Assembly: GCA_041743655.1 (NCBI GenBank)
Contig: JBGTMJ010000047.1
Location: 1-12,396 of the forward strand
Length of the DNA stretch: 12,396 bases
Source of the DNA: JARIHD01 sp041743655
GTDB lineage: Bacteria > Patescibacteriota > Saccharimonadia > Saccharimonadales > UBA4665
Direction: 5' to 3'
This document shows positions 7,225 through 12,396 of the stretch, piece by piece. The number at the start of each line of letters is the position of its first letter. Within the stretch, counting starts at the first letter, position 1. Position numbers and translations under genes: made by a program. A model generated the notes under the pieces. It searched no databases and was not told where the DNA came from. It saw nothing but the letters and a program-made list of their open reading frames with translations.

Positions 7225-7253
7225 TTGACATAAGCACTTTTTTATGCTAAGGT
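7225..7253 (+). promoter_or_regulatory. Sigma-70 promoter for the 303-residue gene
   Basis: A consensus TTGACA (7225-7230) is followed by a 17-nt spacer that ends in TGC, then TAAGGT (7248-7253) as an extended -10. The ATG at 7263 is 9 nt further on, so the leader would be at most a few bases. There is no Shine-Dalgarno sequence. Confidence 0.65.
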
Positions 7254-7262
7254 TAATACTCT

Positions 7263-8174
7263 ATGGGTAACCCTAATCTTAATACCAGCAGAAGTCCCGC
7301 TGAGGAACACTTACAACCTGAGTACTTGGGTCATGACACTAAAGAACTCACTTTTCGGGATGTGTTACAAAAACGACTGTCTCCCGGTTTTACGTATGAA
7401 GTAAGTGAATCGCGGTTAGGTGAACTCGACGCAGAACACGGACACATATTAGAACGTAAAGATCGCTATGACCGTATGAGTCCTACCCTGCCTGATGGAA
7501 GTAGGGCAAATATGTCAGCCTACAATAACGTCATCATAGAACTTGAAGAAAACGAACAGGAAAGTGTTGGAAACGGAAAAGGGGTTTTAAACCTTGGCAC
7601 TTATAAAAAAGAAGACGTTGGACTAGTATTTAGTAATGTAGAACCTCACAGTACCGCAGCTTTGTTTGTAAAACATGAACTGCTGCCGCTCATAGGAAAT
7701 CCTAGTCGTATTAAAAGCGTGGAAGATAGATACGTAACTATTGCCCAGGTTGAGAAAAAGGCGTTAGATCTTATTGAAACATTGAAGCTTCCATATGCGG
7801 GCGGTGACGGGCTCAAATGCGAAGAGTTTTTGAGAGAGTGTTTCGTTGTGGTCAAAGAAAAAGAACAACTGATAGATACCGAAGGGACACATAACGAGAA
7901 CCTGAAACAAACCCTACGCCAAGCGCACAAGCTCTTAGAGAAAGCTAAATTGGACTCTCTTAGTACTGGTGTTAAGATCACAAAGATAAATATACAATCG
8001 GTTTTGGGCAGAGTTTCCACTAAAGAGACACGTCAGACACAAGAACCTGAAACGATTAAACCACCCTCAAGTAAGGACTCGACTGAAGATATGCAGGATA
8101 TGCTACGAAACGCTTTTAAAGGAACAGATTTCCACCTCCCAGGCGAGCCAGCAAACAAACCACAAAAGTCTTGA
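7263..8174 (+). CDS. Uncharacterised cytosolic protein
   Basis: This protein of 303 residues belongs to no family I recognise. The N-terminal third is polar and charged (EEHLQPEYLG, TKELTFRDVLQKRL). The middle (about 135-225) is predicted helical, with alternating charged and hydrophobic residues: KHELLPLIGNP, VEKKALDLIETLKL, ECFVVVKEKEQL. A further helix follows (NLKQTLRQAHKLLEKAKLD). The last 50 residues are low in hydrophobics and rich in P, S, T and D, so probably disordered. No signal peptide or membrane helix is visible. The start is fixed by a strong promoter 10 nt upstream. The TGA stop is followed after 16 nt by the small membrane protein gene, suggesting a transcription unit. Confidence 0.8.
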   Translation: MGNPNLNTSRSPAEEHLQPEYLGHDTKELTFRDVLQKRLSPGFTYEVSESRLGELDAEHGHILERKDRYDRMSPTLPDGSRANMSAYNNVIIELEENEQESVGNGKGVLNLGTYKKEDVGLVFSNVEPHSTAALFVKHELLPLIGNPSRIKSVEDRYVTIAQVEKKALDLIETLKLPYAGGDGLKCEEFLRECFVVVKEKEQLIDTEGTHNENLKQTLRQAHKLLEKAKLDSLSTGVKITKINIQSVLGRVSTKETRQTQEPETIKPPSSKDSTEDMQDMLRNAFKGTDFHLPGEPANKPQKS

Positions 8175-8179
8175 TAAGT

Positions 8180-8185
8180 TATAAA
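8180..8185 (+). promoter_or_regulatory. Possible -10 box before the small membrane protein gene
   Basis: TATAAA lies 5 nt before the ATG at 8191, similar in placement to the other leaderless-type boxes here. It sits in the 16-nt gap of an apparent operon and has no -35 partner, so it may be incidental. Confidence 0.25.
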
Positions 8186-8190
8186 TAGAC

Positions 8191-8391
8191 ATGAACCCCA
8201 TAGGTAATATTCTCATATCTTCCCTCTGGCTATTGAGCTTTATATTTATAGATTTTGTTCTATATTACACCCCTGGACTTACCAGAGGCCCGTTAGTTAT
8301 AGCGTGCATACTTACTGTAATAGTATTGGTTATAACCATTGCAGCTCTGTACCAAGCTATAAAGCACCGACATGATAAAGAGCAGTGGTGA
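8191..8391 (+). CDS. Small two-helix membrane protein
   Basis: This protein has 66 residues and two hydrophobic segments: about residues 6-27 (ILISSLWLLSFIFIDFVLYY) and about 36-57 (VIACILTVIVLVITIAALY). They are joined by the short loop TPGLTRGP. The C-terminal tail KHRHDKEQW is charged, which suggests a hairpin with the tail inside. Function is unknown. It lies between the 303-residue gene and the metallopeptidase-like gene. Small hairpin membrane proteins in such positions can anchor or gate partners, but nothing in the sequence shows this. Confidence 0.75.
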   Translation: MNPIGNILISSLWLLSFIFIDFVLYYTPGLTRGPLVIACILTVIVLVITIAALYQAIKHRHDKEQW

Positions 8392-8401
8392 GCTAAAGAC
8401 A

Positions 8402-8992
8402 GTGCAGCTACGTTTCAAACCTGCAACTAAAGATTTTAATGACCTACTGGACAGTGGTTACTTACGTTCTCTTTGGCAGAAGATCGGTTCAAGCTATATC
8501 CTAGCCGCTCAAAAAGTTACGGGACTGAGCTTTAATTGTGAAGGTATTGTGGTTCGATGTGGAAAACTAGAGCATACGATGTCTGGCCTGTCTGGCAGCC
8601 AAGCTATCCAGATTGCCACGCACCATAAAAGATCAGACGATGAGTTTGAGCACCTACGGATGAGTGACGATGGGCTTATTGGTAGCTTGACCCATGAATT
8701 GGGCCACAGACTGTTAGAGCGGAATGGAATATTTATTCCGACATCGGTAATACTTGGCCATGATTATGAAGCACATCGCCTAATATATCTTTTTCTATAT
8801 GATTCTTGGGTACTGGCATTTGGAAAATATAAAGCCGACGGAATTGCTAAGTACGACACAGATAAATTTTCAATACCAGGTTATAAAGAAGCTTGGGACT
8901 GGGCTATGAGCTTGTCACCAAGTGAACGCGCAGGGCTCACTAGATACCTAGTGCGTAATAAACGACTGCCAAAAGTTGGTGAAGCGCTATGA
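8402..8992 (+). CDS. HELGH putative zinc metallopeptidase-like protein, copy 1
   Basis: This protein of 196 residues carries the zinc-peptidase motif HELGH (98-102) in the context LIGSLTHELGHRLL. DYEAH (121-125) follows 19-23 residues later; its Glu is a plausible third metal ligand as in gluzincins, though a His nearby could serve instead. The C-terminus ends in a conserved-looking MSLSPSERAGLTRYLVRNKRLP. No signal peptide is present, so a cytosolic role is likely, for example cleavage of a partner protein; the substrate is unknown. I chose the GTG at 8402 because it aligns exactly with the ATG of the tandem copy at 9002 (QLRFKPATKDFNDLL versus QLSFKPASKDFSDLL). The alternative ATG at 8372 adds ten residues and overlaps the preceding gene by 20 nt. 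No clear ribosome site precedes either start. Confidence 0.8.
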   Translation: MQLRFKPATKDFNDLLDSGYLRSLWQKIGSSYILAAQKVTGLSFNCEGIVVRCGKLEHTMSGLSGSQAIQIATHHKRSDDEFEHLRMSDDGLIGSLTHELGHRLLERNGIFIPTSVILGHDYEAHRLIYLFLYDSWVLAFGKYKADGIAKYDTDKFSIPGYKEAWDWAMSLSPSERAGLTRYLVRNKRLPKVGEAL

Positions 8993-9001
8993 AGGAATAT
9001 T

Positions 9002-9577
9002 ATGCAGCTAAGTTTCAAACCTGCTTCAAAGGACTTTAGTGATCTCCTGGATACTGGATACGGCAAAAGATCGGAGCAGATTACTGTAAGGCTCTAGAAA
9101 GTGTTACAGGCCTGCCTTTTTTACATCGCTGGGCATCGGTTCGCTGTGGTAAGCTGAGCGAGCAGATCCGGACGTATTGGCAAAGAGGCCATGTGGCTTT
9201 CAACCCACAGACAAAGGGACGATGGAACATTTGGGCAAGAAAGAGTTAATGATGATGAACTCATAGTAAGCTTTACCCATGAACTCGGCCATCGTTTGCT
9301 TGCCGAATACAAGATCTTCGTACCGCTTGATGAGCCTAGAGAAGACTACGAAGTGCATCGGATTCTATATGTCTTTCTATACGATACGTGGGTTGCAGCT
9401 TTCGGAGTATACAGGGCTAACGAAATGGCCAAGCATGAAGCCAGAAGCACAATGCCGGCCGACTATCGGGATGCGTGGAAGCGGGCAATGTCGTTATCCG
9501 CTCCTGAGCGTGCCAAGCTTACGCGTTATCTTGTGCGTCATAAATGTCTGCCGGGTAAAAAGGCGTGGACGGGTTAG
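9002..9577 (+). pseudogene. HELGH metallopeptidase-like protein, copy 2, broken by two indels
   Basis: This tandem paralog begins 10 nt after copy 1. An AAGGA ribosome site (8992-8996) precedes the ATG at 9002. Frame 1 gives MQLSFKPASKDFSDLLDTGY (9002-9061). About 13 nt are then missing relative to copy 1, and the homology shifts frame: QKIGADYCKALESVTG to RCGKLSEQ, 9064 to about 9160. A second net loss of 2 nt between about 9157 and 9175 returns to the original frame. There the rest of the domain is intact: THELGHRLL, DYEVHR, MSLSAPERAKLTRYLVR. The original frame has stops at 9095-9097 (TAG) and 9155-9157 (TGA). A 128-residue fragment could start at the ATG at 9191. The C-terminal halves of the two copies look roughly half identical, so the duplication is not recent. 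Sequencing indels are an alternative explanation. Confidence 0.75.
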
Positions 9578-9623
9578 CTTTTTGCATAGTGGTTTCCGAT
9601 AAATCTCATCCGTCAACCAATCG

Positions 9624-9647
9624 CTAAGCAGATTTTGTAGCGCTTAG
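9624..9647. repeat. Inverted repeat in the convergent gap
   Basis: CTAAGC (9624-9629) pairs with GCTTAG (9642-9647) across a 12-nt loop. A competing pairing CGCTA/TAGCG overlaps it. There is no T-run on either side. It lies between the broken peptidase copy and the leftward 176-residue gene, so a role in transcript ends is possible. The 143-nt gap shows nothing else I can support. Confidence 0.3.
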
Positions 9648-9720
9648 ACTCTTGAAGAATACTTTAATGCAATATTTAAATGGTTTTTGTGGCACCCGAA
9701 AATATCAATTGCTATAATTA

Positions 9721-10251
9721 TTATTGTGTTTTTGTGGCTATTGGGTGTAAGTCAGTAGCCTTTGGTTCGATACCAAGATAGTATGCGCCGTTCTTTCCTA
9801 CGATCTCAAGGGCGAAATCATGCACGTTTGCGTCGGCATCTGGGTTTCGGTGAAAAGCATCAGTCTTGCTAGTGTAAACAAAATCATCAACTGCTACTAA
9901 AGCAGAAAACCAACGCCCAGGGTTATGAACAGTGGAATGTTTATAACGGTCAAGAAAGATCAACTTTGCACCAAAAGCCCGTGCAGTTTCACCCTCATAA
10001 TCAATGCCTTTTTGTCGAAGCTCAGGCTTATAAAGCATGGTCATAATCGTTGAAGATAGAGCTTCTTTTGGATTATCAAGGTATAGTGGAGCTGCTACAT
10101 TCAAGTGTGCAATAGCTTGCGCTACTCGGCCGTACTTCTTAACGAGTTCTAAGTCTTGTATCTGGAATGCAAATAAATCTTCATTCCCTTTGTTATCTGT
10201 TCTAAATATACCTAGTTCGCTTCTAAATGCGGGGTTCAATAAATTGGACAT
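9721..10251 (-). CDS. Uncharacterised 176-residue protein sharing a promoter element with the TIR-like gene
   Basis: I do not recognise a family. The protein is soluble, without signal peptide or membrane segment. Visible features are an N-terminal region with FQIQDLELVKKYGRVAQAIAHL (helical), an AAPLYLDNPKEAL segment, and a conserved-looking core, FGAKLIFLDRYKHSTVHNPGRWFSALVAVDDFVY (about 93-127), rich in His and Asp. A beta-like stretch FALEIVGKNGAYYLGIEP follows near the C-terminus. The start is ATG at 10251. A strong sigma-70 promoter lies about 40 nt upstream, and the leader has only a weak GAG-type ribosome site. It follows the TIR-like gene on the same strand after 157 nt and has a nearly identical promoter element, so the two may be co-regulated partners. 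Any defence or toxin-antitoxin role is inference. Confidence 0.75.
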   Translation of the reverse strand: MSNLLNPAFRSELGIFRTDNKGNEDLFAFQIQDLELVKKYGRVAQAIAHLNVAAPLYLDNPKEALSSTIMTMLYKPELRQKGIDYEGETARAFGAKLIFLDRYKHSTVHNPGRWFSALVAVDDFVYTSKTDAFHRNPDADANVHDFALEIVGKNGAYYLGIEPKATDLHPIATKTQ

Positions 10252-10288
10252 CTCTCACTCTGGAGTAATTAATAGGTGATGGTGGAAT

Positions 10289-10317
10289 ATTATACACTTA
10301 TACTATAGGCCTGTCAA
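10289..10317 (-). promoter_or_regulatory. Consensus sigma-70 promoter of the 176-residue gene
   Basis: On the - strand a perfect TTGACA (10312-10317), a 17-nt spacer and a perfect TATAAT (10289-10294) precede the ATG at 10251. The predicted leader is about 30 nt. The -10 box and adjoining spacer (10289-10304, AGTATAAGTGTATAAT on the - strand) recur upstream of the TIR-like gene with one mismatch. The rest of the gap 10252-10408 holds no supported gene. Confidence 0.75.
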
Positions 10318-10408
10318 TAATTACACTAAAAATAACTATTGCTCTTGTGGTGTGGCTACTTCATGTTTTTGCTTTTCGATGATTTCTGAGTAAACTTAAA
10401 GATTGATT

Positions 10409-10960
10409 TTAAGTCTGACCAAATACCCATGCTTTTAGTGACTTGGCTCTACCTTTATCATAAGAAACGATATATTTTCCATTATAATTACAGATGGTGG
10501 GGTAAATGGCTAAATACTCTTGCTCTCGAAAGTCTATGTCTTCATTCTCCTTTTTTATAACAGGAAGCACAGCGCATTTTTCTATCCCGTGTGAACCATC
10601 CATAAACCCTATTTCCCATGGTATCCACCGAGATAATGGCTCACCTTTAGTATTAGTATTCTTTGATTCTGCTGCAACCTGTGTATGCTCAGAATAAACA
10701 GTTACGAGTGCTAGGCATTTTTTCATCACCTCTCTAAGCATTAAGGCTTGTTTTTTTCTTGACGCATTATTAAAACTGTCGTTCTCTGCCCAACTGATAA
10801 AGTGTGCAAAGGTATGAATTTTATATAAGTTCATACCTTTATCTTTAAATGCTTGTATATTAATACTGTCTCTTTTAGTTTGAGAAATAAAAACATGCGG
10901 AACAATATCTAAAATTGCTTGTTTTGCCTCATTTTTTACTTTTGTATTTTTCTTAAACAT
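10409..10960 (-). CDS. TIR-like domain protein, candidate defence effector
   Basis: The 183 residues look like a stand-alone TIR-type or ThsB-like fold. A basic N-terminal tail precedes the first strand VFISQTKRD (23-31, like the TIR F-I-S-x...D box). The strand CLALVTVYSEHT (82-93) leads to SRWIPWEIGFMDG (110-122), where the Trp and E116 sit as in the S-x-W-x-x-x-E region that carries the catalytic Glu of NAD-handling TIR domains. The strand VLPV (131-134) follows. Bacterial TIR proteins usually cleave NAD+ or make cyclic-ADPR signals after phage sensing (for example Thoeris). Whether this one is catalytic cannot be judged from sequence alone. The codons are more AT-rich than in the core genes, suggesting transfer. 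The ATG at 10960 has no ribosome site and lies directly after a hairpin with a U-tract. Alternatively it could be a TIR-like DUF protein without enzyme activity. Confidence 0.65.
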   Translation of the reverse strand: MFKKNTKVKNEAKQAILDIVPHVFISQTKRDSINIQAFKDKGMNLYKIHTFAHFISWAENDSFNNASRKKQALMLREVMKKCLALVTVYSEHTQVAAESKNTNTKGEPLSRWIPWEIGFMDGSHGIEKCAVLPVIKKENEDIDFREQEYLAIYPTICNYNGKYIVSYDKGRAKSLKAWVFGQT

Positions 10961-10986
10961 AATAAAAACAACGTCCCTAAGGACGT
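10961..10986 (-). terminator. Terminator/attenuator hairpin directly before the TIR-like gene
   Basis: ACGTCC and GGACGT (10971-10976 and 10981-10986) form a perfect 6-bp stem with a 4-nt loop. On the - strand it is followed by TGTTTTTATT, which runs into the ATG at 10960. This is an intrinsic-terminator layout. It may end the upstream methyltransferase-DUF5663 operon. Because a promoter lies upstream of it at 11034-11063, it may also attenuate expression of the TIR-like gene. Confidence 0.55.
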
Positions 10987-11033
10987 ATTATTGTTTGGGT
11001 AGAAACTTTCAATTAGAGCTAAATCTATCCTAG

Positions 11034-11063
11034 ATTATATACTTATACTCTGCTATTTAACAA
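11034..11063 (-). promoter_or_regulatory. Promoter candidate for the TIR-like gene
   Basis: TTGTTA (11058-11063), an 18-nt spacer and a perfect TATAAT (11034-11039) lie on the - strand. The transcript would have a leader of about 65 nt that includes the hairpin at 10971-10986. Positions 11034-11049 match the promoter of the next leftward gene at 15 of 16 bases. Confidence 0.55.
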
Positions 11064-11096
11064 CCTTAAATTGACGAGTTTTGAGGCTCTAGAAAT

Positions 11097-11387
11097 CTAT
11101 CCAATATTGGGGTCTAACAAGGACTTTAGACTTACAAAGGTAAATGCAGGTTGCAACCCCTTTTGTCTTCGTGCCCTGTTTATGTCAAGCATTTCTTCTC
11201 TAGTATAAAATGCGTCCGGTACCTCTTCATCTCCAAACTTCTTCATATAATCTAGGTACGAATCTACTTCTTCAGGTGATAAGTTTCTCTTTTCTAAAGC
11301 CTCGCTAATTAGAATCATCCTCGGCTCTTCACGCTTATCGTCTATTGCCTCTTGAATATATGTTTTCCGTGCTAATTGTTCTGACAT
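11097..11387 (-). CDS. Small uncharacterised charged protein
   Basis: This protein has 96 residues and is largely helical and charged. IQEAIDDKREEPRMILISEAL and LSPEEVDSYLDYMKKFGDEEVP are followed by FYTREEMLDINRARRQKGLQPAFTFV. I do not recognise a family. The start at 11387 is well supported by an AAAGGAG ribosome site 6 nt upstream. The gap to the stop of the DUF5663 gene is only 11 nt, so the two are co-transcribed and probably work together. There is no membrane segment. Confidence 0.75.
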   Translation of the reverse strand: MSEQLARKTYIQEAIDDKREEPRMILISEALEKRNLSPEEVDSYLDYMKKFGDEEVPDAFYTREEMLDINRARRQKGLQPAFTFVSLKSLLDPNIG

Positions 11388-11398
11388 TGGATTCTCCT

Positions 11399-11701
11399 TT
11401 ATATGAAGGCTTCTTTATTGCCTATATTTTTGATCTCTTCGCCAAGGGCCTCTGTTTCACTCCTGACTATCTGCTTATAGTCAGGACAGACTCGATTTAG
11501 AATGACAAGTTGTTCATCTTCGCTCTTACCCATTGAGGCCGAGTACTCATCAAGCTGTGCATCGGTCATGCCTGCGGCTATTCTTGTCCCAACCCGCGTC
11601 TCTAGCTCTTTGTATACAGCATCAGCCAAGAGCTTTATCTGCTTGGTAGTCAGGCCCTTGATTCCATATTTTGCAAACCATTCTTTATCTAAAGATACCA
11701 T
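11399..11701 (-). CDS. DUF5663 domain-containing protein
   Basis: The 100 residues match the pattern I recall for DUF5663, a small domain common in Patescibacteria: LDKEWFAKYGIKGLTTKQIK, then VYKELETRVGTRIAAGMTDAQLDEY (about 29-54), DEQLVILNRVCPDYKQIV and a C-terminal EALGEEIKN. Function is unknown. The protein is soluble and helical. The ATG at 11701 has an AAGGA ribosome site 6 nt upstream. It lies 49 nt after the methyltransferase stop and 11 nt before the 96-residue gene, in an apparent operon. Confidence 0.8.
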   Translation of the reverse strand: MVSLDKEWFAKYGIKGLTTKQIKLLADAVYKELETRVGTRIAAGMTDAQLDEYSASMGKSEDEQLVILNRVCPDYKQIVRSETEALGEEIKNIGNKEAFI

Positions 11702-11750
11702 TATATTCCTTATTCACTTGAGCTATGAGCCCAGTATACCTAATTGAGGT

Positions 11751-12396
11751 TTAGAACGATTTTTTCATTACAAATTCATATCTAATTTCATGATATTCTT
11801 CTGCTTTGTCAGCGTATTGTATAAATGCTACGAGTTCAAACCCCAATTTCTGTAATATGATAATTTCTTCTGCTCCACCGTCAGAAAAGAATAAGCCGCC
11901 TTTAGTGAGCGTTCTATATGCTTCACAGTAAATTTGTATACGTTGGGCATGCACGACTTTCTCGGGTTTAAGGGTACCTATAGCTACCTGCCCCATTTCT
12001 AACTTCGCTACTTCGAATTCTTTTTCGAATTTGGGAACAGCTTTGTCTTTTGATTCCCGATCTAGTTCAACCCACCAATCGCTCGAAAATGACATCTTTG
12101 CCATTAGAAAAATCCCAATGGACTCATCCTTATATGGCATATGTCTGCCGTCCAATCGCTCGTCTGTAATTCTAGCAAACTCGGCAGCTTTCGAATAATG
12201 CGGCATTGGGTTAAGCGTAGTGTTTGTGATAACCGGTTTAGAGTTTAGTTCAACGCTCTCAAGGAAGAAAAAACCTGCTTCGGTAGGGCCACCTATTTCT
12301 ATTATTGGTTTATCAACTTTAGCGATCTCCTCTTGGACTGATGTAGGCTGCCACAAATAGTAATCTTGTCCTTTACGTAATTTTGGTAGCTGTTTC
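11751..12396 (-). CDS. Class I SAM-dependent methyltransferase-like protein (5' end outside window)
   Basis: The protein has a Rossmann-fold methyltransferase layout. PIIEIGGPTEAG corresponds to motif I (the SAM-binding G-rich loop), and ITDERLDGRHMPYKDESIGIFLM to the acidic loop and motif IV region. EAYRTLTKGGLFFSDGG is the typical 'L-x-x-G-G' post-motif strand, followed by LQKLGFELVAF. The substrate is unknown. The frame stays open to the window end (upstream of the TTG at 12356 it reads KQLPKLRKGQDYYL), so the true start is outside and at least 215 residues are present. An insert of charged residues (DRESKDKAVPKFEKEFEVAKLEM) lies between the SAM half and the C-terminal half. It is the first visible gene of the leftward cluster. 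Confidence 0.8.
   Translation of the reverse strand, partial: KQLPKLRKGQDYYLWQPTSVQEEIAKVDKPIIEIGGPTEAGFFFLESVELNSKPVITNTTLNPMPHYSKAAEFARITDERLDGRHMPYKDESIGIFLMAKMSFSSDWWVELDRESKDKAVPKFEKEFEVAKLEMGQVAIGTLKPEKVVHAQRIQIYCEAYRTLTKGGLFFSDGGAEEIIILQKLGFELVAFIQYADKAEEYHEIRYEFVMKKSF

Noticed and set aside
8172..8992. Recoding of UGA as glycine, as in Gracilibacteria
   Set aside because: TGA ends three consecutive genes at plausible places, and glycines in all recognised proteins use GGN codons.
9191..9577. Copy 2 of the peptidase as a complete independent 128-residue gene
   Set aside because: Clear homology to the missing N-terminal part lies upstream in shifted frames with its own ribosome site, so a broken full-length gene is the simpler reading.
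9713..9718. TGC-TATAAT extended -10 on the + strand
   Set aside because: It points into the antisense of the 176-residue gene with no rightward gene downstream and no -35 box. An antisense RNA is possible but unsupported.
1..12396. CRISPR arrays, tRNA or rRNA genes, insertion sequences
   Set aside because: I saw no regularly spaced repeats, cloverleaf-type sequence, transposase-like protein or flanking terminal repeats.

Overview
The window reads as bacterial chromosome from a small-genome lineage, most likely Candidatus Saccharibacteria (TM7) or a close Patescibacteria relative. The assignment is an inference from several things: the compact dnaG-rpoD pair, a DnaG whose zinc-finger ligands are all replaced, a UPF0200-like kinase next to a polyprenyl synthase, a DUF5663 gene, and several genes whose -10 box sits about 6-9 nt before the start codon (leaderless transcription). 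UGA works as an ordinary stop here (8172-8174, 8389-8391, 8990-8992), so the UGA=Gly code of Gracilibacteria is ruled out.

Region 1 (1-5990) is core genome. It starts with the C-terminal half of a P2-type cation ATPase (+), cut by the window edge. This gene converges on a polyprenyl diphosphate synthase (-), and the two stop codons lie in opposite arms of one small hairpin. The synthase is divergent from a P-loop kinase/AAA protein (+). The kinase converges on the dnaG-rpoD operon (-), which encodes primase and the housekeeping sigma factor and is probably driven by two promoters upstream of dnaG.

Region 2 (6096-9577) is accessory. A DUF6624 gene (-) is divergent from a rightward cassette: an uncharacterised protein with a faint resemblance to ADP-ribosyltransferases, a 303-residue protein of unknown function, a two-helix small membrane protein, and a HELGH metallopeptidase-like gene. 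The last is followed by a tandem, diverged second copy broken by two small indels that cancel in frame.

Region 3 (9721-12396) is more AT-rich and entirely leftward. In order of transcription it holds a SAM-dependent methyltransferase (5' end outside the window), a DUF5663 protein and a 96-residue protein. A TIR-like protein and a 176-residue orphan follow. The methyltransferase, DUF5663 and 96-residue genes look like one operon. The TIR-like gene and the orphan each have their own promoter, and the two promoters share a 16-nt element (15/16 identical). The TIR-like gene also has a terminator-like hairpin with a U-tract directly before its start codon. This pair is the best candidate for an undescribed system, possibly antiviral, but that function is inferred from the TIR-like fold signature and promoter sharing only.

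No tRNA, rRNA, CRISPR array or insertion sequence was recognised. No stretch longer than 300 bases lacks a gene; the longest gaps are 10252-10408 and 9578-9720, described below.
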